Assembly (NCBI GenBank): GCA_943736015.1
Contig: OX031071.1
Coordinates: 11,814,119 to 11,878,118, forward strand
DNA from: Tridacna crocea
Lineage: Eukaryota > Mollusca > Bivalvia > Cardiida > Cardiidae
DNA: 64,000 nt
Direction: 5' to 3'
The notes beneath the pieces were generated by a model. That model was not told where the DNA came from, did no database searches, and was given only the letters and a program-made list of their open reading frames with translations. This document shows, one piece after another, positions 32,897 through 42,508 of the stretch; position 1 is the first letter of the stretch; the number at the start of each line of letters is the position of its first letter. Both the position numbers and the translations under genes were made by a program.

Positions 32897-33116
32897 TCAG
32901 ATGACAAAATGTCAGCCTTGTCTAAACTGAAAGCATTTGCAGACAACAATTTAGTATGGTTCAAATAATGCAACCTTGGTTTGATTATAGGTAGAAAACT
33001 TTGTGGGAAAAGGAGAAAATGCTGGTTACCAGCATTTTCTCCTTTTCCAACAATGTTTTTCAACAGGTGTCTTCCTTAGGGGCATTTAAAGTTTTCATTG
33101 TGTGGTAAAGGGTTAA
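32893..33116 (+). mobile_element. MITE A, near full length
   Basis: The left end lacks the CCCTTTACC stretch; perfect core and GGTAAAGGGTTAA right end. Confidence 0.75.
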
Positions 33117-33207
33117 GGCAAATTTTTTCATCATTTTTTGTCATTTTCTTCTCAATTTCCCCAACCATAACCTCCCCCTTTTTTTTTTCCAGTTATATAC
33201 TTTTTTC

Positions 33208-33425
33208 CTAACTCTTTACTACACAATCCCAACTTTTAATGATTTTGAGAAAAAAGCCTATTGAAAACATTATGGGAGAAGGAGAAATGCTGGTAACCAG
33301 CATTTTCTCCTTTTTACACAAATTTTTCAACCTTTCCCAAATTTTTGAGTTGCATTAACTTTGTTGTTTGCAAAATCTTGAAGTTTGGACAAGTCTAAAT
33401 TTCTTTTGGTTTGGTTATCAGTTAA
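33208..33425 (-). mobile_element. MITE A, full length
   Basis: CTAACTCTTTACTAC...TTTGGTTATCAGTTAA; core kept. Confidence 0.75.
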
Positions 33426-33560
33426 ATCTCAATTTCGATCATTTTAACCCAGCATGCTCTACCAGTGCAGAGTTCGCATCTACAGATTATATTGGTATGA
33501 TTTGTGTTGAATATTCATCAAGGCATGCTTTTAAATTTCTTTCACAACAGTAATACTTTT

Positions 33561-33639
33561 TTAACTCATTACCAAACGGCAATATTTTAGACTGGTCCAA
33601 ATTGAAAGCATTTGCAGACGATAAAATGAAAGTGACTGT
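33561..33639 (+). mobile_element. MITE A, left arm only
   Basis: TTAACTCATTACCAAACGGC to AAAGTGACTG, cut by repeat E. Confidence 0.65.
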
Positions 33640-33700
33640 CAAAAGGGGAACCCATAGAAGAGGGGCAGGTAACCCTCAAAATATTTTTGACACAGTTATA
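33640..33700. repeat. Dispersed repeat E, fragment
   Basis: AAAAGGGGAACCCATAGAAG and GGGGCAGGTAACCCTCAAAA, close to 12613 and 58080. Confidence 0.6.
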
Positions 33701-33890
33701 CAGATCTCCAGATGGAGTGATTTTGATTTCAAAGTTGAAAATACAAATTATTCTTAACTAAACCCTATGTTGTGGGTACTCATTAGAATTGTCTCATCGA
33801 GATGATTCTAACGAGTACCCACAACATAAGGCTTGGAAGAGAAATAATGGATTTAGAATGCCATCACTCCCCCTAATCCGGAGCTCTGGT
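33701..33890. mobile_element. Palindromic MITE D, copy 2
   Basis: ATGTTGTGGGTACTCATTAG pairs with CTAACGAGTACCCACAACAT around TCTCATCGAGATGA; matches 966-1160. Confidence 0.75.
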
Positions 33891-33920
33891 TATCCAGAAG
33901 GAAAAATTCACTGTAACTAT

Positions 33921-34127
33921 TGTTATGGGAGACCACTCCTTCCTGCATGGCATATACTCCCGATTTAAATACAATACCTGATTACTGCGTCAGGGAGATA
34001 TCTCTTTGGCTCAGTGGTTAGGGTATTGGCTTTGCGTCCGGGAGTTCGGAGTTCGAATCCCGCTCCGATCCATATTTCTGCCATGCATTTATTCATTTGT
34101 TTCTTTGTTACGGACATCGTTCGTAAG
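33921..34127 (+). repeat. TRIM 5' LTR
   Basis: It begins TGTTATGGGAGACC and ends GTTCGTAAG. It contains the tRNA-like segment about 80 bases in, followed by a T-rich tail region. The end could be one base longer because the flanking A is shared. Confidence 0.85.
34007..34060 (+). promoter_or_regulatory. tRNA-like RNA polymerase III promoter in 5' LTR
   Basis: A box TGGCTCAGTGG at 34007-34017 and B box AGTTCGAATCC at 34050-34060, 43 bases apart, the spacing found in tRNA genes. The acceptor and anticodon stems do not pair well, so this is tRNA-derived and not a working tRNA gene. The second LTR repeats it at 34331-34384. Confidence 0.7.
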
Positions 34128-34128
34128 A

Positions 34129-34146
34129 TGGGGGCTCGTCCGGGAT
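34129..34146 (+). other. TRIM primer-binding site, tRNA-Pro type
   Basis: TGGGGGCTCGTCCGGGAT matches the primer-binding site complementary to tRNA-Pro that is known from murine leukaemia virus. It sits one base after the 5' LTR, as expected. Confidence 0.85.
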
Positions 34147-34233
34147 TGGCCATTGAGCCATTAATCCCATTTGTTGTCCAAAATCGGACTTCCTGCCTAA
34201 TAAGGCTTTGAGTCATCAATAAATGATGACTTT

Positions 34234-34244
34234 AAGAGGGGGTG
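34234..34244 (+). other. TRIM polypurine tract
   Basis: AAGAGGGGGTG directly precedes the 3' LTR start, the usual place for plus-strand priming. Confidence 0.75.
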
Positions 34245-34451
34245 TGTTATGGGAGACCACTCCTTCCTGCATGGCATATACTCCCGATTTAAATACAATA
34301 CCTGATTACTGCGTCAGGGAGATATCTCTTTGGCTCAGTGGTTAGGGTATTGGCTTTGCGTCCGGGAGTTCGGAGTTCGAATCCCGCTCCGATCCATATT
34401 TCTGCCATGCATTTATTCATTTGTTTCTTTGTTACGGACATCGTTCGTAAG
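34245..34451 (+). repeat. TRIM 3' LTR
   Basis: It has the same length as the 5' LTR and I see no difference between them. It is followed by the target duplication actat and, 53 bases on, exon 10. Confidence 0.85.
34331..34384 (+). promoter_or_regulatory. tRNA-like RNA polymerase III promoter in 3' LTR
   Basis: Copy of the A and B boxes in the 3' LTR. A polymerase III transcript from here would run toward exon 10 in the sense direction. Confidence 0.65.
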
Positions 34452-34504
34452 ACTATACTTTATCAATCTAACTAATAATGTTAATTCATGTTCCCTTTTT
34501 TCAG

Positions 34505-34555
34505 CACCTATTCATGTTAACCCAGAAAAAGCCCACATTTTTGGAAAATTCTTTG
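34505..34555 (+). CDS. Exon 10 (51 nt)
   Basis: Acceptor ccttttttcag and donor TTG|gtaaaa. After the carried C it reads PPIHVNPEKAHIFGKFF and leaves one G. It lies only 53 bases after the right LTR of the TRIM element, so that insertion sits just upstream of the polypyrimidine tract of this exon. Confidence 0.8.
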
Positions 34556-34656
34556 GTAAAATGAACTATAGCTAAAGTGTGTCACAACTGTGTATTTTAT
34601 AGGCCACCTTTTGTGAAAACTGTAGTCTTGAATTTGCTACTTCTTTATCATCCATC

Positions 34657-34987
34657 GATTTCTGTATTGATACATATGTACATGTAATTTGCTTTCGGTT
34701 CATTGCATTGATACACATGTAATTTGGTGCCATCAGTTCACTTTATTGATATACATGTAAATTGCTTCTATCAGTTCACTGAATTGATGAACATGTAATT
34801 TGGTTCTATCAATTTATGATATTGATAAATGTAATTTGGTTTTATCAGTTTACCTTTACTATATTGGTATATCAAATGTAATTTGGTTCTGTCAATTTAC
34901 TGTATTGATGTAAGTTGTTTCTGTCAATTCACTGTATCGAAACACCTGTAATTTGTGTCCATCATTTCAATTTATTGATACACATGA
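34657..34987 (+). repeat. Degenerate ~37-bp minisatellite
   Basis: ACATGTAATTTGGTTCTATC with CACTGTATTGATAC recurs about nine times (TGTAA at 34684, 34718, 34756, 34793, 34830, 34877, 34909, 34948). Confidence 0.8.
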
Positions 34988-35100
34988 AAGGTCATGCCAG
35001 ACAGTTGAGGGTCTGGTAACATCAGACTGAAAATATTTCATCATAACATAGCCTTGAAAGTCACCTTGTTGCTTGTTGCTATAGACTACAATTTAGACAT

Positions 35101-35328
35101 TTAACCCTTTCCCAAACGACAACATTTGGACTAGACCAAATTCAAAGCATTTGCAGACGACAATTCAACTCTTGCTGAAAAGATGATTTCTGTCTATGAT
35201 AGATTAGAAAACATTGTGGGAAAAGGAGAAAATGCTGGTTACCAGCATTTTCTCCTTTTCCCACAATGTTTTCAAAAGGCTACTATTCCAGACCCGTAAA
35301 AACCAGGGATTGTTTGGGAAAGGGTTAA
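35101..35328 (+). mobile_element. MITE A, full length
   Basis: TTAACCCTTTCCCAAACGAC...GGGAAAGGGTTAA; perfect 66-bp hairpin. A good reference copy for the A subset with AAAACCAGGGATTG. Confidence 0.92.
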
Positions 35329-35423
35329 TCCCCCTGAAGCTGAAAGCTTTGAAAATAGTAGTGATGAAGTAATTACTAAATCATTTCAATTCCAAATAGT
35401 CTATTAGAATATCACAATAATTT

Positions 35424-35649
35424 TTAACCCTTTACCAAGAAACAGTCCCAAGCTTTAAGGACGATTGGGAAATAGACTTTTGATAACTTTGTGGGAAAAG
35501 TAGAAAATACTAGTTAGTAGCATTTCCTCCTTTTTCTGCAACATTTTCTACCCTTGAAAATCAAGTTATTTGGGTCACATTTGATTTGTTGTCTGCAAAT
35601 GCTTTGAATTTGTATTGGTATGGAAGTTTATTGTCTGGTAAAGAGTTAA
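35424..35649 (-). mobile_element. MITE A, full length, diverged
   Basis: TTAACCCTTTACCAAG...GGTAAAGAGTTAA; core AATACTAGTTAGTAGCATTT shows a worn hairpin. Confidence 0.75.
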
Positions 35650-35940
35650 GTGAAGAAAGAAGACTGTGTTCCATCTAGTTGCTAATAATTGCTCACATGC
35701 ATGATGCATTTTCATAGCTCATAGAAATATATAGACTAGTATATATAATTTGACTCTTTCAGTGACAAAGATGAAAGACAAAGGCATAGATCAAATTCTG
35801 ACTTGTGCAAATCCACGGAATTCTGTATTGTACCCAAGCAAGTCACATTACATGTACATACAATGAGGTATCAAATAAAATAAATGATAAATATTGGGCC
35901 ATTTTACTTTGTACAAAAAATCAAGGCGAATAGAGGGTTT

Positions 35941-36165
35941 TTAACTCTTTACCACACAATCCCTACTTTTAACGACCCTGAGAAGGAAAGCTTTTGAAAA
36001 CATTGGGAAAAGGAGAAAATGCTGGTAACCAGCATTTTCTCATTTTCCCACAATGTTTTCTACCCTTCCAAAATCAAAATTCAATTTTTGATTCACATTT
36101 ATTTTGTCCTCTGCAAATGCTTTCAATTTTGACTGGCCTAAAATTTTGTTGTTTGGTAGAGTTAA
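35941..36165 (-). mobile_element. MITE A, full length
   Basis: TTAACTCTTTACCACAC...TTTGGTAGAGTTAA. Confidence 0.82.
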
Positions 36166-36977
36166 GCGTATTTTTTCAACTTATGACAACAGATTCGGAT
36201 AGACTCCTATTTTGAGAAGATGTCAATATTCGGACCTTTAGCCTCGTTTTGAAAAATCTATATTCCTGGAATCTTGCTTTGTTCTGAAAAATCCATCTCC
36301 AGGTTGCTATAGTGGTAGAGTTTTTATATTTGACACTGAAAGAGTATAGTGTGTGCATGCAGTTGATATTGCATTTTTTTGTGTTGCTTTATCATTTTTG
36401 TTGTTGTTTGTTTTTTTGCCAAATGATTGTGTAGACTTGTATGCCTGAAGTGACAACACTGTGCTGAAACTTGTTTTGTTTCCAGTCTTGTGACCTTATT
36501 GAAAATGTGTCATGTATAATTTCCAAAACTGATATCTTAATATTTGCTATTAAATTTTCTCAGTTATTTTGTATTTTGTTGTCCTAGCTTCTCTATTATT
36601 TTATATTTTGTTGTCCCGGTGTACTCCTTCTTTTTATGATATATATTATGTATGTACTGTATATGTGGAAATTTTCGCTATTTCAGGAATTGGAAAAAAT
36701 TGCAAACTTTTCTTTTTGCATACTGGTACAATGAGTTTACATACCAACAATAACGAATGTCTTGAATTCGCAAACATTTCCATATGCAAATTGTCCATTA
36801 TCGGGTCGTCACAAATTTTTTGACACATGTATATATCCACCTATACTGTATTTTTTACTTTCATTCTGTAATATAGTTTGCATTGTTGTTAGAAACTGCA
36901 CATGAGATCTGTAACAAATGTTCATTTAGGCCTCATACAGACATGCTGAAAATTCATTAGTTTAATAATCTCTTGTT
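36166..36977. other. No recognised feature
   Basis: AT-rich intron DNA. GTCCTAGCTTCTCTATTATTTTATA-like short repeats near 36570-36620 only. Confidence 0.45.
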
Positions 36978-37140
36978 TTAACTCTTCATCAAATAGCAGT
37001 ATTTCAGCCATAAGCTTGTTCAAATTCAATGCCTACCCTTGACAACAAATTAAATCTGGCTCAAGTGATGGATTTGTCAATTAAAGGGTAGAAAACATTG
37101 AGGGAAAGGAGAAAACTCTGGCTACCAGCATATTCTTCTG
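36978..37140 (+). mobile_element. MITE A, right end lost
   Basis: TTAACTCTTCATCAAAT end; hairpin left arm good, right arm cut. Confidence 0.6.
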
Positions 37141-37274
37141 CTGCAAAACACATGAAGTTATGCTTAAGAATTCATGAAATAAACAGCTATTAATAACCTG
37201 TACTTATATAAAAAAATTTTGGTTAATTCTTTGTAGAGTTGAGGTCAGATGTGCAAACAAGCTTTTAAAATTCT

Positions 37275-37468
37275 TTCACTCTTTACCACAGGATCCCAAC
37301 ATTTAACGACCTTGAGAGAAAAAGGAGAAAATGCCGGTATCCAGCATTTTCTCATTTTCCAACCCTCTAAGAGTCAGGTTTACTAAGTTTAGTCACATTG
37401 AATTGGTTGTCTGCAACACCTTTGAATTTGGACATGTCCAAAATTTTGTCATTTGGTAAAGTGCTGAA
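37275..37468 (-). mobile_element. MITE A, internal loss
   Basis: TCACTCTTTACCACAGG...TTGGTAAAGTGCTGA; the outer hairpin stem is missing. Confidence 0.65.
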
Positions 37469-37566
37469 AAGGTCAAAATCAAGATGGAAAAGAGAGAAAA
37501 TGATGATTTCCAGTATTTTCTCATTATTCCACAATAAATTATAAGGTGTCCCCTTCAGGGTCTGGT
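37468..37566 (+). mobile_element. MITE A fragment
   Basis: AGAAAATGATGATTTCCAGT hairpin and GGTGTCCCCTTCAGGGTC short arm. Confidence 0.45.
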
Positions 37567-37767
37567 GCAAATCACAAAATGTTGTGCTTAAGAATTTATG
37601 GAATAAATTGCTATCAAAAACAAATACATTTATGTATACATGTACATAAGAAATTCTTGATTAGATCCCTTCAAAGCTGAGGTAAGATGTGCAAGCAAGC
37701 TCTGAAAATTCTTTAACTGGTAAATTTGTGTGTTGCTTGAAAGGGAATCATTCTGTTTCTGTTCCAG

Positions 37768-37840
37768 ATTCATTCAGAGATTTAGCACCTTCCGTGAATC
37801 CTGCTGGTAACCAAACTCATACGCAAACAACACAAAACAG
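37768..37840 (+). CDS. Exon 11 (73 nt)
   Basis: Acceptor ctgttccag and donor AACAG|gtatga. After the carried G it reads DSFRDLAPSVNPAGNQ then THTQTTQN, and leaves AG. The Gln/Thr/Asn-rich end suggests a flexible linker. The donor itself is the first unit of the minisatellite that fills the next intron. Confidence 0.8.
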
Positions 37841-38285
37841 GTATGATATCAATAAACAGGTATGGTATCAGTAAAAAGATATCATATTGGTAAACCTATT
37901 ATGTAAGTAACTGCCTTTATTGGTAAACATGTATGATGTCAGTAAACATGAAATATTAGTATCAGTATGATATCTTTAAACAATTAAGATATCAGTAAAC
38001 CCCCTTTATCAATAAACAGGTATGATGTCAGTATACAGGTATGATATCAGTAAATCTAAAATATCTAAAAAGGTATGATGTGGGTTATACTATGATATCT
38101 GTAAACAGATATGATATCAGTAAACCTAAAAGATCTAGACAGGTATGATATTTTGTAAGCTAAGATATCTGTAAACAGGTATAATACATGTATCAGTAAA
38201 CCTCCTCTATCAGTAAACAGGTATGATTTCAGTAAACAGGTAAGATATAATTAAATCTAAAAGATCTAAACAGATATGACATGGG
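37834..38285 (+). repeat. GTATGATATCAGTAAACAG minisatellite, part 1
   Basis: A 19-bp unit with many variants begins at the last bases of exon 11 (AAACAG|GTATGATATC). Several units keep CAG|GTATG, a splice-donor motif. Confidence 0.85.
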
Positions 38286-38474
38286 TTTCACTCTTACCAC
38301 ATGACAAAATTTTAGACATGTCCAAATTGAAAGCATTGTTTTGAGAAGGGTAGAAAACATTGTTGGAAAAGGAGAAAATGCTTGTTACCTGCATTTTCTG
38401 TTTTCTCCACAATGTTTTTAAAAGTCTTCTTTCTTAGGGTTGTTAAAAGGCAAGATCGTGTAGTAAAGAGTTAA
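38286..38474 (+). mobile_element. MITE A inserted in the minisatellite
   Basis: TTTCACTCTTACCACATG...GTAAAGAGTTAA with shortened long arm; minisatellite units continue on both sides. Confidence 0.75.
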
Positions 38475-38840
38475 GCTATGATTTCTGTAAACAGTTATGA
38501 CATCAGTTTACCTACAATCTCTGTAAATGTTCAAGCCCTAGTAAATGATATAAATTAACAGATATATTGATATATAGTTTTGATATCACTTAACCCAAGA
38601 AATCTGAAAACAAAGATGATATCAGTGTAAACAGGCATGCTATCAGGGAACCTATGATAGCATTAAACGGTAATGATTTCCATTAACCCCTGATATCTGA
38701 TAACAGGTATGACAGGTAACCTATGATATCTATATAACAGGTAGGATATCAGTAAACAGGCATGATATCACTGAACATGTATGATACCAGTAAACAGTTG
38801 ATATCATTAAGCAGGAATTAAATCAGTAACTTAGCATGTC
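38475..38840 (+). repeat. GTATGATATCAGTAAACAG minisatellite, part 2
   Basis: More diverged units (GGCATGATATCAC, GTATGATACCAGTAAACAG) that fade out near 38840. Confidence 0.75.
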
Positions 38841-38845
38841 AGTAA

Positions 38846-38956
38846 TCCTTTTCCACACAATAACAATGCCTATGCCAATCATTTTCTTCTATTTGCACAA
38901 TGATTTCAAAAGCCTTGTTTAAACAGAGTTGTAAAAATTTCTGGCAATGGGTTAAC
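38846..38956 (+). mobile_element. MITE A, degenerate
   Basis: Hairpin right side and GGCAATGGGTTAA end; the rest is lost. Confidence 0.5.
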
Positions 38957-39180
38957 CCATTACCTCACAATCCCTACTTTTGATGCCCCTAAGAAAGAAA
39001 CCTGTAGAAAACATTGTGGGAAAAGGAGAAAATGCTGGTAACCAGCATTTTCTCCTTTTCCCACAATGTTTTCTACCCTTCAGAGAACAAATTTTGAATT
39101 TTCAGTCACTTTTATTTTGTTGTATGCAAATGCTTTCAATTTGGACCAGTCTAAAATTTTGTCGCTTGGTATTGAGTTAA
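38952..39180 (-). mobile_element. MITE A, full length
   Basis: Shares TTAA with the worn copy at left; TTAACCCATTACCTCAC...TTGAGTTAA; perfect core. Confidence 0.88.
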
Positions 39181-39289
39181 AGTAACTATACCCCATTTTG
39201 GACTTTGAATTTTTACAAAATATTCAAGCCCAGGCATACATAGGCACTGATATACAGTGGTCTGTTTTGCTTAGTTGTTATTGAAGAAA

Positions 39290-39545
39290 ATGTCAAGTTA
39301 TTGTCCTGTTGTCATGTGTTGTCATGCAAAAACTTGGACATTGAATAATATCTCTGATATTTACAAAGATATTTACTTAATACTTTGACAAGTTGTTAAT
39401 TATTATAAAAAGGGAACTCATACAAGCAAGAAAATTAACCACCAAAGTACTTTTTACACAGTTGTGCCCCTTACTCAGAATTTTCACAGAAAATCAAGGA
39501 CTCTTGTAGCCAAACATTGGCACCAACATTCAGTTGCCTTCTTTT
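39290..39545. repeat. Dispersed repeat E
   Basis: AAAGATATTTACTTAATACT, AAAAAGGGAACTCATACA and ACAGTTGTGCCCC; the longest copy after 12531. Confidence 0.6.
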
Positions 39546-39904
39546 ATCAGTTTCATGACATCTGAAAATATCCTTAATTCTAAATAGTTCAATGCTGTTT
39601 GCTATCCCAATATATAACAAGAGAAAAAGAAGACGCAAGGGGCGTCAAGGTCGCCCGAAAATGATTTTTTTTCCCATTATTAAACTGAGAAATATGTAGA
39701 CAACAGAACTGATCTGACTCCAATTTTTTCACGGTTATTTTTCATTTATGATAAAAATAGCTAGATCTATTGTTTTTCAATGAAATTGACATGACAATAG
39801 TGACCTACAATGTCATAAATTTGCCATATGACCAACTGTCAAAATAAAGTATGGGCTTTGCACTGCAAAACGTTCAAATGCCCGATTTACATTTTATTCT
39901 ACTT

Positions 39905-40165
39905 TAATGCCAGTATTCAATTTCGCCATCTGAGAATAACTGCATAATTAAAAAAAATGCTACAAATACATTTTTTTCAGCCATGAGTACAAAAATATTG
40001 TATTTCGTTTATAATTGGAGATACATGTATACCTTATAATTGGTCAATGATTACAAAATATACTTGTGGTTACTAAATAGTTTATTTTACAACTTACATT
40101 CAAGTTATATTTCCCTTGTGAAGTTTCTTTTTCCATTGCGCCGGTCCCGTGCAATGGTAATTTAG
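39905..40165 (+). repeat. Subrepeat 1 (CCATTGCGCCGGTCCCG)
   Basis: TTTCGCCATCTGAGAATA, GCTACAAATACATTTTTTTC, then TCCATTGCGCCGGTCCCG and a TTTAG end. Shared with 42236 and 42835. Confidence 0.65.
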
Positions 40166-40184
40166 AAGAAGTTTAATGATCTGG

Positions 40185-40876
40185 GTACTCAATAGGTATG
40201 GGGAAAAAATTTTCAGCTTATTTAACTTATAACTTATCAAGTAATATCATCTTTATTATATATATTATCAACCATAAACTCATTCTTTTTTTCAAAATGG
40301 TCAATGGTCTAGTTCCAAACTACCTATGCTCTTTTGTCCCGCCCACTATTGGAAGTAACACGACTTTAATCTTCGTAATTCTAATGACTTGGCAAACATA
40401 GTTTGTAGAACTAGCGTTTATATGAATTCCTTTCTGCTATCAGGTGTAAACGCATGGAACTTTTTGCCACAAACTAAAAGAGAAACTGACTCTCTCTTGT
40501 CGTTTAAACGTTTGCTGAACATAGACAAACCCACTCCTTGTAAACTGTATTTTAATGGGGAAAGAAAAATGCAAATTATTCATACTCGACTTAGAAATAA
40601 CTGTAGCGATCTAAAACAACATCTCTTCTGGAAAAATATTGTGGCTTCTCCTCTTTGTCGTTGCGGGGAACTTGAATCTAATACACACTACGTGTACTTC
40701 TTTGAATGCAGATTTTATCATTCGAACAACACTCTCGGACAACATATTAGTGCAAAATCTGCTTTCAATATTGATACAGTTCTTTTTGGAGACAATGAAC
40801 TCTCCCTTGTCGAAAACAAACAGATCTTCAATGCAGTTCATGAATACATTGATAAAACCAAGAGATTCTCTTAGTT
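40185..40876 (+). pseudogene. LINE ORF2 C-terminal fragment
   Basis: Two frames are involved. Up to about 40355 reading gives FFKMVNGLVPNYLCSFVPP. From about 40363 the next frame gives FNLRNSNDLANIVCRTSVY, then WNFLPQTKRETDSLLSFKR, then HLFWKNIVASPLCRCG and THYVYFFECRFY. VNGLVP-x-YL, LRNSNDL and the C-x-C-x8-H-x5-C end are typical of the tail of non-LTR reverse transcriptase proteins (CR1/L2-like group, clade uncertain). One frameshift lies near 40360 and the catalytic reverse transcriptase domain is absent, so it is a 5'-truncated dead copy. Ends with TAG at 40872-40874. Confidence 0.7.
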
Positions 40877-41760
40877 TTAATCCAATACATTAAAAGTCCT
40901 CTTTTTTGACAATGTAAGACGTTACTGTCGAGAACATATAAATTATATATATGTACATGTATGATTTTGTATCTTTTGTTGCCACTCTGCTCAATCACTC
41001 AATCACCAATCACCATTCCTTTTTTCTTTTTACTTTTTCAGATAATGAAGCCTTTTTGTTCTTTACATTCATTACTTTCTGTTTTTTATGATAATCTTTT
41101 CTCTTCTTGATATTATTTGATAGTATTGGCGTATCATGTGATTTAGCTTGGGGAGGGGAACTATATAAGCAATATGCTTTCGTCCCGATCCTTTTCACAT
41201 TTATTTCTTGTATTATCTATGTATAGCTAATACAAAATACAGTTTAACAAGATATGCAAGACATGAGAACTGAGACAAAAATGCATGTATATCAGTATAA
41301 TTTGGAAAAAATAAGTGTGTGTCGGCATTACATGAAATTCTTCATGTTTTCCGAAGGAATAATGGAAAAGATAATTACAAATTACGTTGTTTACGTTGAA
41401 AAACCAAAAACCGTTGACATACAAGAATTCAAACACCACCAAAACTATCTGCTGCTGAGCGCGCCTAAATATGGTATTGCAAATGTTGTGCATCAGGACC
41501 AGACAGCACGCAATGTGCATTCTGATCGCTAATCCACAAAGTCTGAAAATTAATGGTTCGAACTAATCAATCTTCAGCTTTTCTTTCCTGAAAAATTTTC
41601 AATTACATTCAAAAATACGAGGAAAGTCTGATAACATTTCGAATATCTGAAATTAAAAAAAAAAGATTTCATGTACAATGTACATTTATACAAATAATCA
41701 ACTGCGAATGATAAAACATATATATGTATACTGATAATTGCAACTAAATTCTGTAGGTGA
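40877..41760. other. Possible LINE 3' UTR, otherwise nothing recognised
   Basis: CACTCAATCACCAATCACC short repeats near 40990; open frames at 41227-41532 on both strands have no recognisable product. Confidence 0.35.
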
Positions 41761-41769
41761 AGTTTCTGA

Positions 41770-42175
41770 GGACAGTGTAGATTAAGATCAGTCTTACCAG
41801 AAATGCTCTCTGATCCTAGATCTACACAGTCCAATACACTGATCAACACGCTGAACTACGTATATGTATATGAATTCATATATAACCTGACAAAATAAGT
41901 AATAATTACGGATATTGCTAAACATGCAAGCTGGCATGTAAACTGATAAATGTAACCTAAGCCAGTCAGTGAAATATCTGAGGACGGTGTAGATCAAGAT
42001 CAGACTTACCAAAATTACAATCTGATCCTAGATTCACGCAATCTAATGTATATAAGATGATACATGTAACCAAAGCCGATCAGTGAATGCCGTCTGAAGA
42101 GGGTGTAGATCAAGATCGAACTTACCAAAATTGAAGTCTGATCCTAGATTCACGCAGTCTAATGCATGTAAGCTG
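41770..42175 (+). repeat. Three GTGTAGATCAAGATCAGACTTACC units
   Basis: GTGTAGATCAAGATC...CTTACC and TCTGATCCTAGATTCACGCA recur from about 41778, 41989 and 42103. GATCAGA and TCTGATC within each unit can pair. Confidence 0.7.
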
Positions 42176-42235
42176 ATATTTAAATCAAGTTATTATCCAT
42201 TTTAAAATTCAATCTGAACTTTAAGACCTGTGTTG

Positions 42236-42508
42236 GGTGCATTATATTGTATTTCTTCGAACTTGGTAATTTTTCCATTTCCCCTTCTGAGATTACCTGC
42301 TTAAAGAAGGAAATATTGCTACAAATATATTTTTTTAGCCGTAAAAACTTTATTTTTCAATATTCCTGTAGACATACCCTAGGAAAGATATATGAGTACA
42401 AATACACACGTTTGAAATCATACATATTTACTTTATATAGTCACAAATGTATAATGTCTATTGCGTACTTTCTTTTCCATTGCACCAGTCCCGCACAAAG
42501 GAAATTTA
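42236..42508 (+). repeat. Subrepeat 2
   Basis: GCTACAAATATATTTTTTTA and TTTTCCATTGCACCAGTCCCG match subrepeat 1; ends at the MITE. Confidence 0.6.

Larger units (their letters stand above)
33921..34451 (+). mobile_element. TRIM (miniature LTR retrotransposon) with tRNA-like LTRs
   Basis: A 531-bp element with two 207-bp LTRs (33921-34127 and 34245-34451) that look identical by eye, and a 117-bp interior. The interior starts with a primer-binding site matching the 3' end of tRNA-Pro and ends with a purine tract. A 5-bp target duplication (actat) flanks it at 33916-33920 and 34452-34456. There are no gag or pol sequences, so it depends on another element for movement. It looks whole, and the identical LTRs point to a very recent insertion. 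Each LTR holds a tRNA-like A/B box segment. It lies in the intron just before exon 10. Confidence 0.85.

Noticed and set aside
34000-34073. A true tRNA gene in the LTR
   Set aside because: A and B boxes are good, but the acceptor, T and anticodon stems pair poorly, so it is tRNA-derived and not a working tRNA.
34014-34575. 65-84-codon frames over the TRIM element
   Set aside because: They repeat because the LTRs repeat; the tRNA-like segment is non-coding.
37834-38840. CRISPR-like array
   Set aside because: Units are contiguous and degenerate without unique spacers, and the genome is eukaryotic; it is a minisatellite.
41227-42012. Overlapping frames of 70-97 codons on both strands
   Set aside because: AT-rich DNA within a repeat region; no motif and no support from splice sites.
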